A stretch of DNA of 64,000 nt from Ectobius pallidus (GCA_964059195.1 CAXKWD010000005.1:41989825-42053824), one strand, 5' to 3'; shown: positions 1 through 12,260, numbered from the stretch's first letter. Notes: generated by a model not told the origin, from the sequence alone. A program made the numbers and translations.

Positions 1-1
1 T

Positions 2-415
2 ATGGTTGGCTGCACACCTGGTGGATTGATTTCATTTGTTAGTCCAAGTTATGGAGGGGCATCAAGTGACAGACAAATATTTGAAAGGAACAATGTTGGG
101 ATGCAGTGTAATCATGGAGACAGTATAATGGCAGACAAAGGATTTGATATTCAAGATCTATTAGTAGCGCATAATGTAATGCTGAATATTCCATCATTTT
201 TCAAGAAAGCGAACAAATTATCTTGTGAGACCATCAAACAAAATCAAGTTGCAAGCAAAAGAGTTCATGTTGAACGAGTTATTGACTTGGCAAAGACATA
301 TAAGATTTTGTGTTCACCTATGATGCAAACTCATACCCTATTATCTAGTGAAATCATTTTTGTGTGTTTTATGTTGTGTAATTTTAAGAAGGGTATTGTT
401 GGTAAATATGCTTAA
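2..415 (+). CDS. DDE-4 type transposase, C-terminal part (ISL2EU-like)
   Basis: The 3' end of a DNA-transposon transposase; the protein would cut and rejoin transposon ends in the nucleus. The 137 residues match the back half of the DDE superfamily endonuclease fold (DDE_Tnp_4). Visible features are a GGASSDRQI-like segment (about residues 18-26), the second catalytic Asp in MADKGF (about 43-48), an IPSFF/LS segment typical before the third acidic residue, and the catalytic Glu in VHVER (about 88-92). The reading frame is open to a TAA at 413-415. The start is lost beyond the window edge, so the Met at base 2 is not the real start. The opposite-strand YqaJ/SAP gene 2.4 kb away suggests an ISL2EU-type element, whose members are known to pair a DDE transposase with a YqaJ protein. 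The superfamily assignment is inference. Confidence 0.75.
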   Translation: MVGCTPGGLISFVSPSYGGASSDRQIFERNNVGMQCNHGDSIMADKGFDIQDLLVAHNVMLNIPSFFKKANKLSCETIKQNQVASKRVHVERVIDLAKTYKILCSPMMQTHTLLSSEIIFVCFMLCNFKKGIVGKYA

Positions 416-784
416 TGCATAGTGGAGTCTACTATGATTCTCTACAACTGATCTGCTCGATATTATGTGGTTTGCGTAGCATGCAGATATTTCCCCTAAA
501 ACTCTGATTGTTCATGCTTATATCTAAAAAAGGCCCTTTTAAGGGCCAACAGGGACCTAAGGGGAAGTGCTGTGACGTTAGAAAATTACATATTTTGCTA
601 ACTAGTATAACCTCTCCTTCCCAAATCAACCTCTACCGTCAAGTGGCAGGTACTGAGTAACACTAAAGAGGCTCTGGTGACTAATTTGATACAAGGGGAA
701 TTTTCGGAGGATTATAATACAACATAAAAAAAGTACGAGGGTCTTAACTTTAATGAGACTTTGTTGATTGTATTGTTTGTGAAA
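416..784. other. Non-coding stretch after transposase
   Basis: No gene recognised. It presumably includes 3' sequence of the transposase unit. I see no terminal repeat or microsatellite. Confidence 0.4.
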
Positions 785-1395
785 CTATTTGGTACAACGG
801 TAGTTTTCGTATTTTGAAATTGGTAGAAGTAGATATCTCGTCCTGTAGATCCTGTGTTGAGCGGGGATCAAGGATATAGAACACGTCAGATCAAAAAATA
901 CATGCATGTTATAACAATAATATACACTAACTGCAAGCTGCCAAATTGATCCAAGCTGGAAATATTCCTCCAAATTGTAGAACGTGTGAGTTATTAAAAA
1001 TTTCTTGACTGATGTTTTGAAAGGTTTGCTCTTTCTTTGAATACATAATAATTTAATGTTGTTTGGAAGCTTCTTATATATCTGTATTGCAGAATAATAA
1101 GCACCCTTCTGAAAGAGTTTTAACGAGTTCGTTGGTCTGTGTAGATCATTCATGTTTCTGGTAGTACATCCATGTACACTGAAATTAGTTTGGAATTTAT
1201 CAATATTATCTACTATATAACACATAACGGAATATATATACTCCCCTGTAAGAGTGAGTACTTTTAATTTTTCAAATAGCAGTTTACAAGATTCCCTTTT
1301 TTTCTTTTCACATATTATTCTTATTGCCCGTTTTTGTAATCAAAATATTTTCTCCCTATGGGAAGAGTTGCCCCAGAATATGATTCCGTACCTCA
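785..1395 (-). pseudogene. LINE reverse-transcriptase 3' fragment
   Basis: A decayed C-terminal piece of a non-LTR retrotransposon ORF2. Reading down from about 1395, the minus strand gives a YGIIFWG-like motif, then an LQKRAIRIIC-like motif, then LFEKLKVLTL, followed by the open frame 1225-785 with HGCTTRN, a GAYYSAIQIYKKLPN-like segment and FLITHTFYNLEEY. This is the usual order downstream of the reverse-transcriptase thumb in Jockey/CR1/I-group elements. A TGA stop interrupts the frame just before LQKRAIR, and the catalytic domain is missing, so it is dead on arrival (5' truncated) or decayed. It sits between the two genes of the ISL2EU-like element and probably inserted there. Confidence 0.65.
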
Positions 1396-2853
1396 TTACC
1401 AAGTGATTTTAATTCATAACTATTATAATTATTTTAATAAGGACTATTGTGTGTTATTATCCATGTAGATATTTGTCATAAATTATTAAAATAAAATTTA
1501 CCAGTCACCTTCATGGAAAAAGTTACCACTATTCTTACATTTAATAGCCTAAATAGGCCTAATATTAGATCAGTCTTTTTTTCATACACCGAATTCATCA
1601 CATTCATTTAAAACACATAACTTACTACATGGTAAAAACCCTGTTGTCATAGATATTACTGTAATATTATATTTGTCATTTGAAAATCCTCGGGGGGGGA
1701 CAATTTCTTGTGGCACCTTAGCTCCCCTCTCCTACTCACTAACGGGACCCACCTAGTGGCGCAATTTGAACCACTAGAAACATCGAGCTGCAACGCCATC
1801 TAGTAAGCAGAAGATAAAACTGGGGAAAAAATTTATTGTCTCCTCTTGCTTTTCCTCCTCTTTCCTCCATTATAATCATGAAATATTATGTTGGCTTGAG
1901 AATAGCTGTTTTGGAGCAAGGGTCATTGTAATTTAATTACAATTAATATCGCATAGGGCAGTATAACATGCATGGTTATTATCAGTGAAGGAAGTGGGAA
2001 AAATCCAGAGGCGGTATGCTATCCCTTTTTTTTTTTTTTTGTATCATACCTCAATTTACAAAAAGCATGCCCCCTTCCTTACAACATAATTATTGTGAGG
2101 TATGCAGGAAATATTGTTCTATACACTGTAGGTGTTCTTTATCAACTTCTTCCATTAATATAGATGATTGGCAAACAGGACCACAAAAGCCATGAACATC
2201 TTATAACTGTCGACTGGCCTAACTTTATTTATTTCAATAAAAATGGAATAAGTATTTAATGGCTATTTAAACAATATCAAAGTTACAAATATATTGTAAC
2301 CTAGGGTTATTTTTAAACTTCGGATGTAGCAGTACGGTGTAGTCATTAAGATGACAACATTGGCCATCACAAGTTTACCAGGCACATGACTACTGGTGAA
2401 AGCATACCATTGGATGAATGCTCAAGAAAAGTAATTAGGCTATATTACAACTCAAACACATAATAGGCTATACTCTTTATTACAAAGGAGAGTTATATTT
2501 TTTCAAGAGCCACTGATTTTTAGTGGCGGTATGGTATTTGAAACCAGTGCCGGTATGTTATTGGACATTTGAAACAAGTGTCAGTATGTTATTGAACTTT
2601 TGGAAAGAGTGCCAGTATTCCATACCGGCGCATGCCGCCTCATATAACTTTTTTGTCATGATTCAGTTATATTAAATAAATACTATGACCAGTATTTGTT
2701 TTCCTACGTAGGCCTAGAAAATTCTGAAATGTGTAGGCCAACAAGATCTTTAGACAGCAAACAACTAAGTTATACACCTAGATTATTTATTAATAATGAA
2801 AAATTACACATTTAGGCACATACATAGACCTATAAGCTTAAGCCCAAAACCTC
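1396..2853. other. Gene-free stretch with simple repeats
   Basis: No gene recognised. It contains a poly-T run near 2025-2040 and an imperfect short tandem repeat at about 2523-2621 (GTGCCGGTATG-like units 24-31 bp apart). GAGGCGG near 2009 and its inverted form near 2630-2641 could be the ends of a small MITE, but I found no matching target duplication. Confidence 0.4.
2523..2621 (+). repeat. Imperfect 24-31 bp tandem repeat
   Basis: Four diverged units beginning GTGGCGGTATG, GTGCCGGTATG, GTGTCAGTATG and GTGCCAGTATT at about 2523, 2547, 2578 and 2609. No function visible. Confidence 0.5.
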
Positions 2854-4489
2854 TCATTCTTTATACAAGAATTTTGAAATTACAAATGCTTTGAAATAGG
2901 TCTCATAAAAATGAGATAGTTTTTTCACCATGTCACGAATAAAAATGTCATCTCTGTACACAGGAACAACTTTCAAATCTTTGAAAGTATATACCACCAA
3001 TCTACACACATTTCTGCCACTGCAAAATAATTGTCCCTGTATCTGATAAAAATTCCTGTGCGCTTTTCTCAACAAAAACTCACCACTCACTTCGCAAAGA
3101 TATAAATAATCAACAGTTTCTGATGATATCACACACTCCTTAGCAGAAAATGGACATTTTACTTCCAGAATTTCTTCCTCGTTTATCATCCGATCGGGTG
3201 AAGCACAAATGAACGGGTGCTTAGAATTGATAAACAACCCACAGGGAGATGTTTCTACTCCATACCTGTCTTGAAATTGTTTGACAGCCACAGATTCATA
3301 TTTCTTCCCATGCTCTGCGGGTTTTTAATATATTTCTGACCAGTTGGTCATGGTTTCTAAGAGATGTGGCAGGTTTTTTCTCTCGGTTAAGTGACAAATT
3401 GTCTTAAACATTGAACTTGGCAATCTCATTGATCTGTATTTAATCCACACTGGTTGATTGTTCTATTTCTGTTGCTTCAGGTGTACTTAAGTCAATAAGC
3501 TTATGTGAAAACAGAAAGGATTTTTCAGGCGACTGACAATAATCATGGTCATTATAAAATGATCTCAAATGTGCTGCGGAATAGAGCTGTAATATAGGAA
3601 ATGGATCTGATGTGGGAAAACTAGCAGCAAAATTAATTGAAAGGTTTCTAAAATAACTTGAATAGGCCTCAGAGGATCTTAGGTTCAAAGGTCTAGGGTC
3701 AAACTGTTCAAATGATTCTGAGTTACTTTTTCCACTTATATTCAGATGAGCTGCCTTCACTGGGGAACCCTTTCACCTTGTGGAAAGTTTGCAGCTTGCT
3801 TGTACAAGCATATTGTGTTTTGATAGTTTTTGTTTTAGTAAAATCTGTTAGAGCACATAACACTGTGCATACATGTTTGCAGTGTGCACTTGGACCCATT
3901 CCTGCTGCACATTCACACTGACACTCGTCAATTAACGAATCTTGCACTTTTACATCGACATTGAACACCATATTACTTTTATATGCAGACGCAACTCTAC
4001 TCTTTATAAACGAAGCTCCGTCTAGGTCTAATGATGCAAAGCGAACACATAGTAAATATCTATCGTTGTACATTTTCTTTCCCATATCACCGTTGCGCTT
4101 TTCACATCGTTGAATATAGCTATTCAAGCTGTCGTCTGATATAGCAGGAAGTAGTGTGTCACTATTAATATCTTGATACAGGGAAAGATCTGGCAAATCC
4201 ATTTCGAACTTCTCATCTCGAATGGGAATGAGGTTATCCAGTCGGTTAAAGGTTATGTCGCAATCTATCAACCTGAAATAATAAACGTCCTTATTATTTA
4301 CATGTTAAACACCAAGATTTGCGTAACAAATATAAATTTCGTCTTCAGCTTATGATTTGACGTTAAATTTAAGATCAATATTAGTACATACCTCTGCACA
4401 AGATCCTTTTTCTTCCCATAAACTTTGGTTTTTCTTCGCCGTAATTCATCTTTCAGTTGGGTTAAACCCCATTCTCCGTAATTGCTCAT
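2854..4489 (-). pseudogene. SAP-SWIM-YqaJ nuclease gene of ISL2EU-like transposon
   Basis: A transposon-borne protein with three recognisable modules. Exon 1 (4489-4392) encodes a SAP-like DNA-binding helix pair (WGLTQLKDELRRR...KKKDLVQR). Exon 2 starts at 4272 and carries a SWIM zinc finger (CQCECAAGMGPSAHCKH, about 3945-3865). The 3' part encodes a YqaJ-type exonuclease: SSMFKTIC near 3420, HGKKYE, then GLFINSKHPFICASPDR and ILEVKCP (acidic and EVK active-site motifs), and NFYQIQGQL near 3050. The Met at 4489 is chosen because it directly precedes the SAP motif and the spliced frame runs on correctly. The copy is broken: apparent 1-bp frame slips near 3768 and 3455 and a TAA at 3327-3325. 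YqaJ proteins trim DNA ends; their role in transposition is not established. Long parts remain readable, so decay is moderate. Confidence 0.78.
4273..4391 (-). other. Intron in the SAP-SWIM-YqaJ gene
   Basis: On the minus strand the SAP exon ends GCAGAG followed by GTATGT, and the next exon is preceded by TTATTATTTCAG. Removing these 119 bases joins the two reading frames with an Arg codon split across the junction. Consensus donor and acceptor plus frame continuity support a real spliceosomal intron. Confidence 0.7.
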
Positions 4490-4642
4490 AATAAAGTACT
4501 ATACGTAGGCTTCTAAAATTACAATGAACATAACATAATTAGAGAATATATAACAAATACAGCAATATTGACGTACACCCATATACATAAACAATAGTCA
4601 GAAAAGCTGGAGTTGGACCGCTTCTGACCCTGCTGCGCTCTT
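4490..4642. other. Upstream region of YqaJ gene / LINE boundary
   Basis: Short A+T-rich gap holding the presumed promoter of the minus-strand gene and the end of the transposon. No terminal repeat could be fixed because the other end lies outside the window. Confidence 0.3.
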
Positions 4643-7276
4643 GTGGTCAAATTTTTAACTGCACGCGAAAGGTTCCCATTACAAGACATGTTTCATTCCT
4701 GTAACATGACTATTCTTCCACTAGAGCCTACGCATCACACTGACATTTCGGATTCGTTACTCGACATAATCGCTACAAATAATTCCGATAAAATACTAAC
4801 TCACGGACAAATACCCGTACCTGGACTATCCCTTCATGACCTAATTTATGCGGTTTATTCCTTACAATGCCCCAAAATAAATCCAAGACTTGTTACTTAT
4901 CGTGATCTGAAAAATGTAAACGAGGCTGGCTTAAAAAAAGAAGCTTTACTTTTACCCTGGCACGAAATACGGGAGCAAAGGACTGTGGACGAAAAAGATG
5001 AATTGTTTAATAACTTGGTAATCTAACTATATGACAAAATTTCAACAGTAAAAACAAAACACATGACTCGACCCCAAGCTCCATAGATGGCTGAAGACAT
5101 TAGAAAGCTCATGAACGAACGAGAAAATGCTTACCGAAAATACAGACGTGATAAAAATGCAGACAACTTAAGAACATATAAATATTTAAAAAATAGAACC
5201 ACACAGGCTATAAGGAACGCTAAAATACGACACACTCACGGTCTCATAGACAACATTCCCAAGATTTCTGACTTGTGGAAAAGCCTAAAAACCATGGGAT
5301 TAGGTAAATTAAGAAAAAATAGCGATGCGACCACAATTCACCCAGACGAACTTAATGAATATTTTACGTCTTTCCAGACTGTGACGATTGGTGACCAGAG
5401 CAAACGAGATACGATTTATGAATTCCACAATATTGACATGGGAATAAGAGAAAAGCTGTTCTTTAAGTATGTAACTCCCATCGATGTTAAGAAGGCCCTG
5501 AATCGTATCAAATCTAAAGCACAAGGAAGTGACAATATTAGCATAACCCTCATTCATAAAATTATCGACGTGATATTACCGACATTAACACATATCTTCA
5601 ATGCTTCTCTAATGACATCAACTTACCCCAGACTATGGAAACAAGCAATTGTACGACCAATCCCTAAAAATGACACACCCACCCTCCCAAGTGATTACCG
5701 ACCTATCAGCATATTACCTACTCTCTCAAAAGCACTGGAACGGATCGTACACAAACAAATGACTGACTACCTCAATGAATACCAAATTCTTTACCCTTAT
5801 CAATCCGGATTTAGAAGTGGACATAGCACTGCATCTGCACTACTTAACGTCACTGAAGACATACGCGAAGCCATCGACAAAAGTGAAATAACTGTGTTAA
5901 CTCTCCTAGATTTCAGCAAGGCGTTCGACTCTGTAGACATTGACATACTTATCTTGAAACTCCGTTCAATACAGTTGTCTGAAAGCTGCATCCGCTGGTT
6001 CGATTCTTATCTTCGCGATCGCCAACAATGTGTGTTTACTTGCAGGTCGTCTTCCTGGCATCCCGTGAAGAGAGGAGTCCCCCAGGGATCAGTTCTCGGT
6101 CCTCTACTATTTTCATTATATGCTACGACATTTCAACAGTACTCCGACACAGTAGACATCATCTCTATGCAGATGATATGCAGATTAACATTCATACTAG
6201 ACCCGAAACATTGCATGACGCTCTGACTCAACTAAATGACGATCTCAATGCTGTATCTAATTGGTGTAATAAATTTGGTCTCACATTATACCCAGATAAA
6301 TCCCAGGCCATTATTATAGGCCATCAGAGATTACTCTCAAAATTAGATAATATGAATCTGCAAGTTATGATTAACAATAAGTCAGTCCCTTACAGTTTTT
6401 CCGTAAAGAACTTAGGGCTCCATCTGGATCAAAATCTGAAATGGGTCACTCAGGTAACACAAGTGTGAAAGAAAGTATTTGCCACAGTCCATTATTTGCA
6501 GCGTCTGAAGTTCTGTTTACCATTTTCTTTGAGGAAGTCCCTAATTGAAAGACTTGTAATGCCTTATTTCGATTAATGTGATGTCGTTTTATGTGACCTC
6601 AGTGAAAGCCTTGCCCTAAAGTTGCAGCGCGAGCATAATCCATGCATTCGCTTTGTTTGTAATATCCGACTAGCTGAGCATGTCACACCGTCCCTTCTGA
6701 GATTATCATGCTCCGTGTCTGTGAAAGGCGATCTATGCAATCCCTTTCTCTTCTTTTTAAAATCCTCCAAGCCTCAACTCCCCATTACCTGGCTTATCGT
6801 ATTCAGAATTTACTTCAAATCACTCACTAAATACCAGATCACAACATGACTCTCTACTTTCAATACCTATCCATAGAACATCCATATATTCCCGGTCTTT
6901 TACTGTAACTTCTGCACGTTCCTGGAATCTTCTTCCCTCCAGCATCAGGGTATGCTGTAGTACGCTGTCAACATTCAAAACTAGGCTAAACGAATATCTC
7001 TCCAAAAAACTCTATTTTTTTATATATTAAGCATTTGCGATTTATTGTTTCTTGTATATTGTAGATATAAGATAATTACTTATTTTTCTAGTGTAACACA
7101 CTTTACTTAAGTAGTTTTATTTCATGTAACATAGACTAAATTCACCACAGTATATGTATGTATCTAGTGTATTCTTATTACTTATAGAACTATAATAGTG
7201 TATTTGTTTTTTTTTCTGTCTCTGGTTGAGTGTAAGAGAAGGCCATAAGGCCTTAACTCTGCCAGATTAAATAAAG

Positions 7277-7277
<1 letters not shown>
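4643..7277 (+). pseudogene. Decayed LINE ORF2 (endonuclease C-end, RT, C-terminal domain)
   Basis: A 5'-truncated non-LTR retrotransposon. 4643-5026 is the tail of the APE-type endonuclease (SDSLLDIIATN..., LSLHDLIYAV). 5087-6226 is the reverse transcriptase: SDYRPISILPTLSKALE (about 5690-5740), YQSGFRSGHSTASALL (about 5800), the catalytic LLDFSKAFDSVD (about 5910-5945) and RGVPQGSVLGPLLF (about 6070-6110). Frame is lost near 6115-6160; the catalytic YADD appears in another frame (about 6165-6176). After a TGA at 6466-6468 the C-terminal domain continues with KLQREHNPCIRFV near 6625, then further frame slips and stops. The end is an AATAAA-like signal running into a TTA microsatellite. Best fit is the Jockey/CR1/L2 group; the clade is not certain. 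Confidence 0.85.

Positions 7278-7329
<52 letters not shown>
7278..7329 (+). repeat. (TTA)n 3' tail of LINE
   Basis: About 17 TTA units directly after TAAATAAAGA. Its position at the 3' end of the plus-strand LINE marks it as the microsatellite tail used in target-primed insertion. Confidence 0.85.
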
Positions 7330-7330
<1 letters not shown>

Positions 7331-7344
7331 ATTAATAATACCAC

Positions 7345-10300
7345 TATTGCAACGGATCTACTTCCTAAACTTCTCCCTTTCTTCAGTCAAATACTCGAGA
7401 TGGGTTAGCATTTCCCCCGGTCTGCCGAAATCTGCCTCACCGCCTCCTCCCATGTAGTTCTATGTCTTCCCATAGGTCGCCTCTCCTGCGGCTTTGCCTC
7501 CCAAAATTAGCATGACTTAGAACGTGCCCAAGCCATGTCAGTTACCTTTCTTCTGTTATCTTATTTATGGGTTCCTGCTGCAAACTTTCTCCTATTATAT
7601 ATTTTCTAACCCTATCCCGCCTCGTTTTTCCCGCTATTCTTCTCAGATATTTCATTTGTATTAACCATAATCACTTCATTCTTTGCTGCAGTCCAATATT
7701 CACTTCCGTATAGCAGGATTGGTTCTATAACTGCCTGGTATATGCGGGTTTTTGGTCTTTCTATCTACCTTTCCTTTTCGAAGTATGCACCGACTCAGAA
7801 ACCTTGGTGGCCTTTTGTATCCTCTTATGTCTTATGTATCTCTCCTTGTATCTTGCCAGTTTGGTGGACCATTGTTCTTAAGTACAGTAATTAATAGCTT
7901 TCCACCTGCGTCAGATGCTGCATGTTACATTCTATCTTAATCCGTTCTACCTGCTGTCTTGCCCTTGCAATCATCATGATCTGGCTCTCTCTGTAATTTA
8001 TTGTCATCTTACTTTCTTTTTAATTTTCTGACCGTTCAATTATTGCTTCTTTAAGTTTATTTTCTGACTGAAATTAATACGATATCAACAGCGTAGGCTA
8101 GCAGTTGACAGATCGCTGGTCTGATTCTTCTCATCCCCTAGTTCTTGCTTCACAAGTTTTTATCACTTCTTCCATAAAAAAGGATTTGAGCTGTCACCCT
8201 GCCTGACACCTTTTTCTAACTGAAATGGCTGTGAGGGTCTTTCCATTCAATATTATCATTCCTTCTACTTTTTCGAACATGGTTTGAATTGTTCTCATTA
8301 GCTTATAAGACAGATTGCTAGGTAGTTCTCACATTTTGAGGAATCTTCTATTTTATAGATAGGTATAATTATATTATGCTTCCAGTCTTCTCGGATGTGT
8401 CCCTCCCTCCATGCTGCCTTAAATAGGCTCTTCATTTCTTCTACCAGAATATTGCCACTTGCCTTGATCATCTCGGAGGGAATGCAGTCTTCTCCTCCTG
8501 CTTTTTCGTTCTTCATTCTTTCAACCGCAATTTTCACATCTCAGGCATTTATCTCCTCCTCTTCTGTGAGTTTGACATTATCTGAACTTCTCAATAGATT
8601 TTGTGCGTCTGTCATCTTTAAACTTCTCTGCATAACATTCCTGCCACACTTCTAGTACTTCTTGTGTTTTCGTCCTCCATTTATTTTGGTTATCCTTAAT
8701 TCTGTATACTTTCTTAACAAATCTCCCTCTTAGTTTTCTAATAATTTTCCAGATTCCCTTCTCATCATCTTGAAAGTTTTCTTCAATAGTCTCTCCAAAC
8801 TCCTTCCATGTTTATGTCTTTATTCTTTTTACCACTATTTTACTCTCCTTTTTCTGACGTTCTCTTCTTTATCTCTAGAGCTCTTGGCATGCATGAACTT
8901 TTTCCATGCTTTCTTCTCCTCTGCCACGGTCTGCTTCACTTCACCATTCCACCATTTAGTGCTATTTGTACCTTTTCTCACAGATTTTACTGAACATACC
9001 TCCTCACAAGCCTGTAATATCACACCTTCTCTTCTACCTCTTTTATCTAATATTCTCCTATTGTAGATTGTTTCAATTATTTCTCTTTAAGTTTCTCTCG
9101 GTATTCTTCTCGTTTATTATTTTCCTTAAGATCTTCCCAGCTGATTCTACGGTAGAAAGTCCGTTTGCTGGGCCTGCACCTTGCAAAGATAGTACCAACC
9201 ACCAGTAGGTTATAGTCTGTAGATCGTTCGGAACCTCTCACTACATTCACATCCCTACAAGAGCCTTTCATTTCTTTTGGGAAGAGGAAGTAGTCAATTA
9301 TAGTCGCATGCTGAGAAGTCTCATAGGTGATTTACGGAAATAGGAGTTTGCGACAATCATTCCATTAGTTACCCAGAAGTCTAGGAATCTGTTTTCATTT
9401 CCATTTAGTGCGGATTCTCCTCCGTATGGCCCTAGAGCTCCTCTAATTTCCTGCTTGTCATTGCCAACCCTGCCGTTCAGATCTCACATAACAACAACTT
9501 TTCTCTTCCTCCTTTCTACGAGTATTTCTTCCCTCTAAAAGCTGAAGATCTTCAAGTCCTTTAGGGCTGTTTCTTAATCATCAGTGGGTGCATATGTCTG
9601 GTGATTGTACTGGATACCTCCAGCTCCAAATCCATAGTCATCGTTCTTGAGTTACCTTCTTCTCCATTTCTTATGAGCTTATAACTGTCACTTCCTCCTT
9701 TACTCTTATATCCCATGATATGCCTGCGTATCTCATAACATCATTGCTTCTCAATGTTTGAATACCACTTCCTTCCTATCTAGCTTCACGAATGCCTAGT
9801 TTACATTCATATTGTATCTCATCATTTCTCCAACTACCTCCACCTTCTTTAGTGCTATCGTTTTAATATTCTACCTGCTAATTCGTAATATTTTTCCTTG
9901 CGTAGTCGTAGTTGCCTATTCATCCATCTCAATCCGAGGCTCTCAGTTATTACTTGAATCATGTGGTACCGATGTGTAGGTGATTAGCCCAACGACTTGG
10001 GCCAAGTGGATGAATCCTTATAACATCCGGAACCTGTTCTGGGCTTTCTGTTTGGGTTTTCTCCCATAGGATTTCCGTCACCTTGCCTGGTGAGTTCTTC
10101 CTACCCTTTCGTAGTGGTCACCAAACTTGACTAGGGTGCTTCCGTTGACTTGTGTGAGGTTCCTCCGCCACTAACCCAAGTGTGAATCCTGCTGGCAATT
10201 CATACCATCCTGGCAGGCCTAAACTCAGATTACCTCCAAGTAGCCCTACCAGGACCTCCTTTTCTCGTTAGTTTGCCGACCCAGTCCGCCGAATGGATTG

Positions 10301-10420
10301 AATACCACAACCTCGGCTTAATGGGGTCCACCACGTAAAGGTGAGAGCGGTGTTGGAAAGGAGAAGCTAAGTGATCTCTCTTGAGGAGGTCATATGTGTC
10401 GCATCACTTTGCCTTGGACC
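7345..10420 (-). pseudogene. Decayed full-length-like LINE (RTE-like), minus strand
   Basis: Reading from 10.4 kb downward, the minus strand shows a probable leader, then endonuclease scraps (a GPYGGESALNGNENRFLDFW-like segment near 9430-9370), a linker with TKWWNGEVKQTVAEEKKAWKKF (about 8960-8895), and the start of the reverse transcriptase with a KAGGEDCIPSEMIKASG-like motif and EGHIREDWKHNIIIPIYK (8537-8298). A GVRQGDSSNPF motif follows near 8200. The catalytic box reads AYAVDIV near 8085, so the first Asp of YADD is lost. The C-terminal tail runs to about 7345. Many stops and frame slips show long decay. The KxxGxDxIPxEMIKxxG signature is common in RTE-like elements; exact clade uncertain. 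All plus-strand open frames here are shadows. Confidence 0.75.
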
Positions 10421-10778
10421 CCTAAAATTTATTTTACACAAATTGTAAATTACAACATTTACATTGGTTAAAAATCATAGTTATGTATAGGCGTAAAGAG
10501 ATATAAATGAAATATGTACAAAATTAACATTTACATAACCCATACCAAGCAAGCACACATACAAAGTTTCATCAGTTTTAAGTTCTACAAATTAAAACTG
10601 AGATGGGAACAGAGTCATTTGTTTTATCAATTACAAGGTATTCTAAAAACTCAGAACGTTGACATTTAATTATGGCCGAACAAAAACAGTCGTATGGAAC
10701 TTGCCTATGTTAATGTCATTATCGGATCGTTGTATAACATACTATTTTCAGTATATTGTATTACAATTATTTGAATTA

Positions 10779-10828
<50 letters not shown>

Positions 10829-11449
10829 GGGATCTATGACTTTCCTGTGAAGGTATAGATAATTATGCAACGAGCCTATAAACACATTTATGGCGATCAG
10901 CTGTTAGTAAGTTCTCGTATTTGCGATAGAAGGGAGGTGACGGCATGGAGTGAACTCAAAGTTTCTCTTGACGTTTTGACCTCAAAGGAAACACTTTAAA
11001 ATACAGAAAATAAACTCAATTTAGTGTAATAGTGTAATAAGCTGAACAGAACTGATTTTATTTTAAATACAAGTTGTTTATTATTCAGTTTGAATTGCTG
11101 CTTTCAAGGCCTTAACATTGTTCCGTTTCGATAATAATCAATACCACAACAGTGCTATTATGAATTTATGCATCTTAATGGATATTATTATGATACTGTT
11201 ATGTTACAAGCAATAACCGTATTAGGATCTATAGTGTGGTGGAACAAGAGCACAACCGCAGCCTCTTCCACATGAATTATCTGAAAAGTACAGATCAAAT
11301 CGCTAGACACGTGCAATTTGTTTCTTGCACCTGCTCAATAAAAAGGTGTGATAACTGTTCAGCGAAAACAGGGATGCAGAATAATTATCGAAATGATCCG
11401 AAAGAGTGAGAGAAAAATTCAGATTACATTTACAGCCGATAAGGACTCA
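10421..11449. other. Gene-free A+T-rich stretch
   Basis: No gene recognised. The only clear structure is the TA repeat annotated separately. Confidence 0.5.
10782..10826. repeat. (TA)n microsatellite
   Basis: About 22 uninterrupted TA units. Confidence 0.95.
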
Positions 11450-12260
11450 GGCAGTCGGCTTTGAGCAGAAAGGCCTGGGTTAGATAGCAGGCAGATCTGT
11501 CACTTCCGCTATTTAACTATCAATTCATTTTTATCGGCACGCCACCTAGTTTGCGGTGTGTGTTTTTGTGGGCGTTTCCTGCTTAGTAATCTTGCTCAGA
11601 TTTCAACGTGTATTATCGGATTGTGTTGTCGGTCGGTAAGAAGGAACCTAATGGGCACCTAAAGTAATTTGGCAGGTACGTTTTAAGTTTAGTTTCTGTT
11701 GATTGTGTTCTGGTGGGTCTCTTCTGTTAATTTAAATTCATAGGATTTGTTTTTCTATGAGTGTCGGCCCACCAGCGTTAAGTTTAGTTATGTTGTTCGG
11801 TTTATTTAATTAATTCAGTGTTTGGTTCGTTTGCTGTTATATATATTTTCCTTTGCGTTATGGAAAGATCGCTGGCACATGACAGACATATCACATGGCC
11901 TTCAGCCTACCACTATAACCACTAAACCACTAATACCACTATAACCACTAATGGCCTTCAGCCCTATATATATTTACACAGATATGTTTGAATAGGCCTT
12001 CAGCCTTATTAGAAAACGGAAAAATGTAAAGTGGCCTTCAGGCGAACATAACGGAATATTACTATTGTTAAAGTAGGCCTATTGCCTCACTTCTGTAATT
12101 CTGCTGTATTTCTAAATATCATTTAATATTGCGTTTTGGACTAGTCATCTGTATTCTGTCTATGCTAAACTCAATAAATTACTGTCTTGGAAATTGCACT
12201 TTTCTTTTGGGTCACAGAACCTCGATGCTGGGTATTTTGGGATAGTGATGCGCCACATAT
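11450..12260 (+). repeat. LTR-like sequence related to the 40-57 kb array LTR
   Basis: The order of motifs parallels the LTRs of the array downstream. A GTGTGTTTTTGTGGGCGTTT segment (about 11,560) resembles GTGTGTTTGTAATGGGGGCG. A splice-donor-like CAGGTACGT follows. Next comes an inverted pair CTGGTGGG...CCCACCAG (about 11,711-11,776), a TTTGCGTTATGG segment, several GGCCTTCAGCC motifs (11,897-12,035) and AATAAATT near 12,175. The array LTR has CTGGTGGG...CCCACCAG, TTTGCGTTTTC, TAGGCCTTAT/GGCCCTCAGCC and AATAAATT in the same order. I could not fix TG...CA ends or a target duplication, so it may be a diverged solo LTR or a fragment. Edges are approximate. Confidence 0.45.

Noticed and set aside
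2009..2641. MITE with GAGGCGG ends
   Set aside because: Inverted ends are short and no matching target duplication was found.
8770..9208. Plus-strand frames rich in Leu/Phe/Ser
   Set aside because: Shadows of the minus-strand LINE, whose linker and endonuclease motifs are clear.
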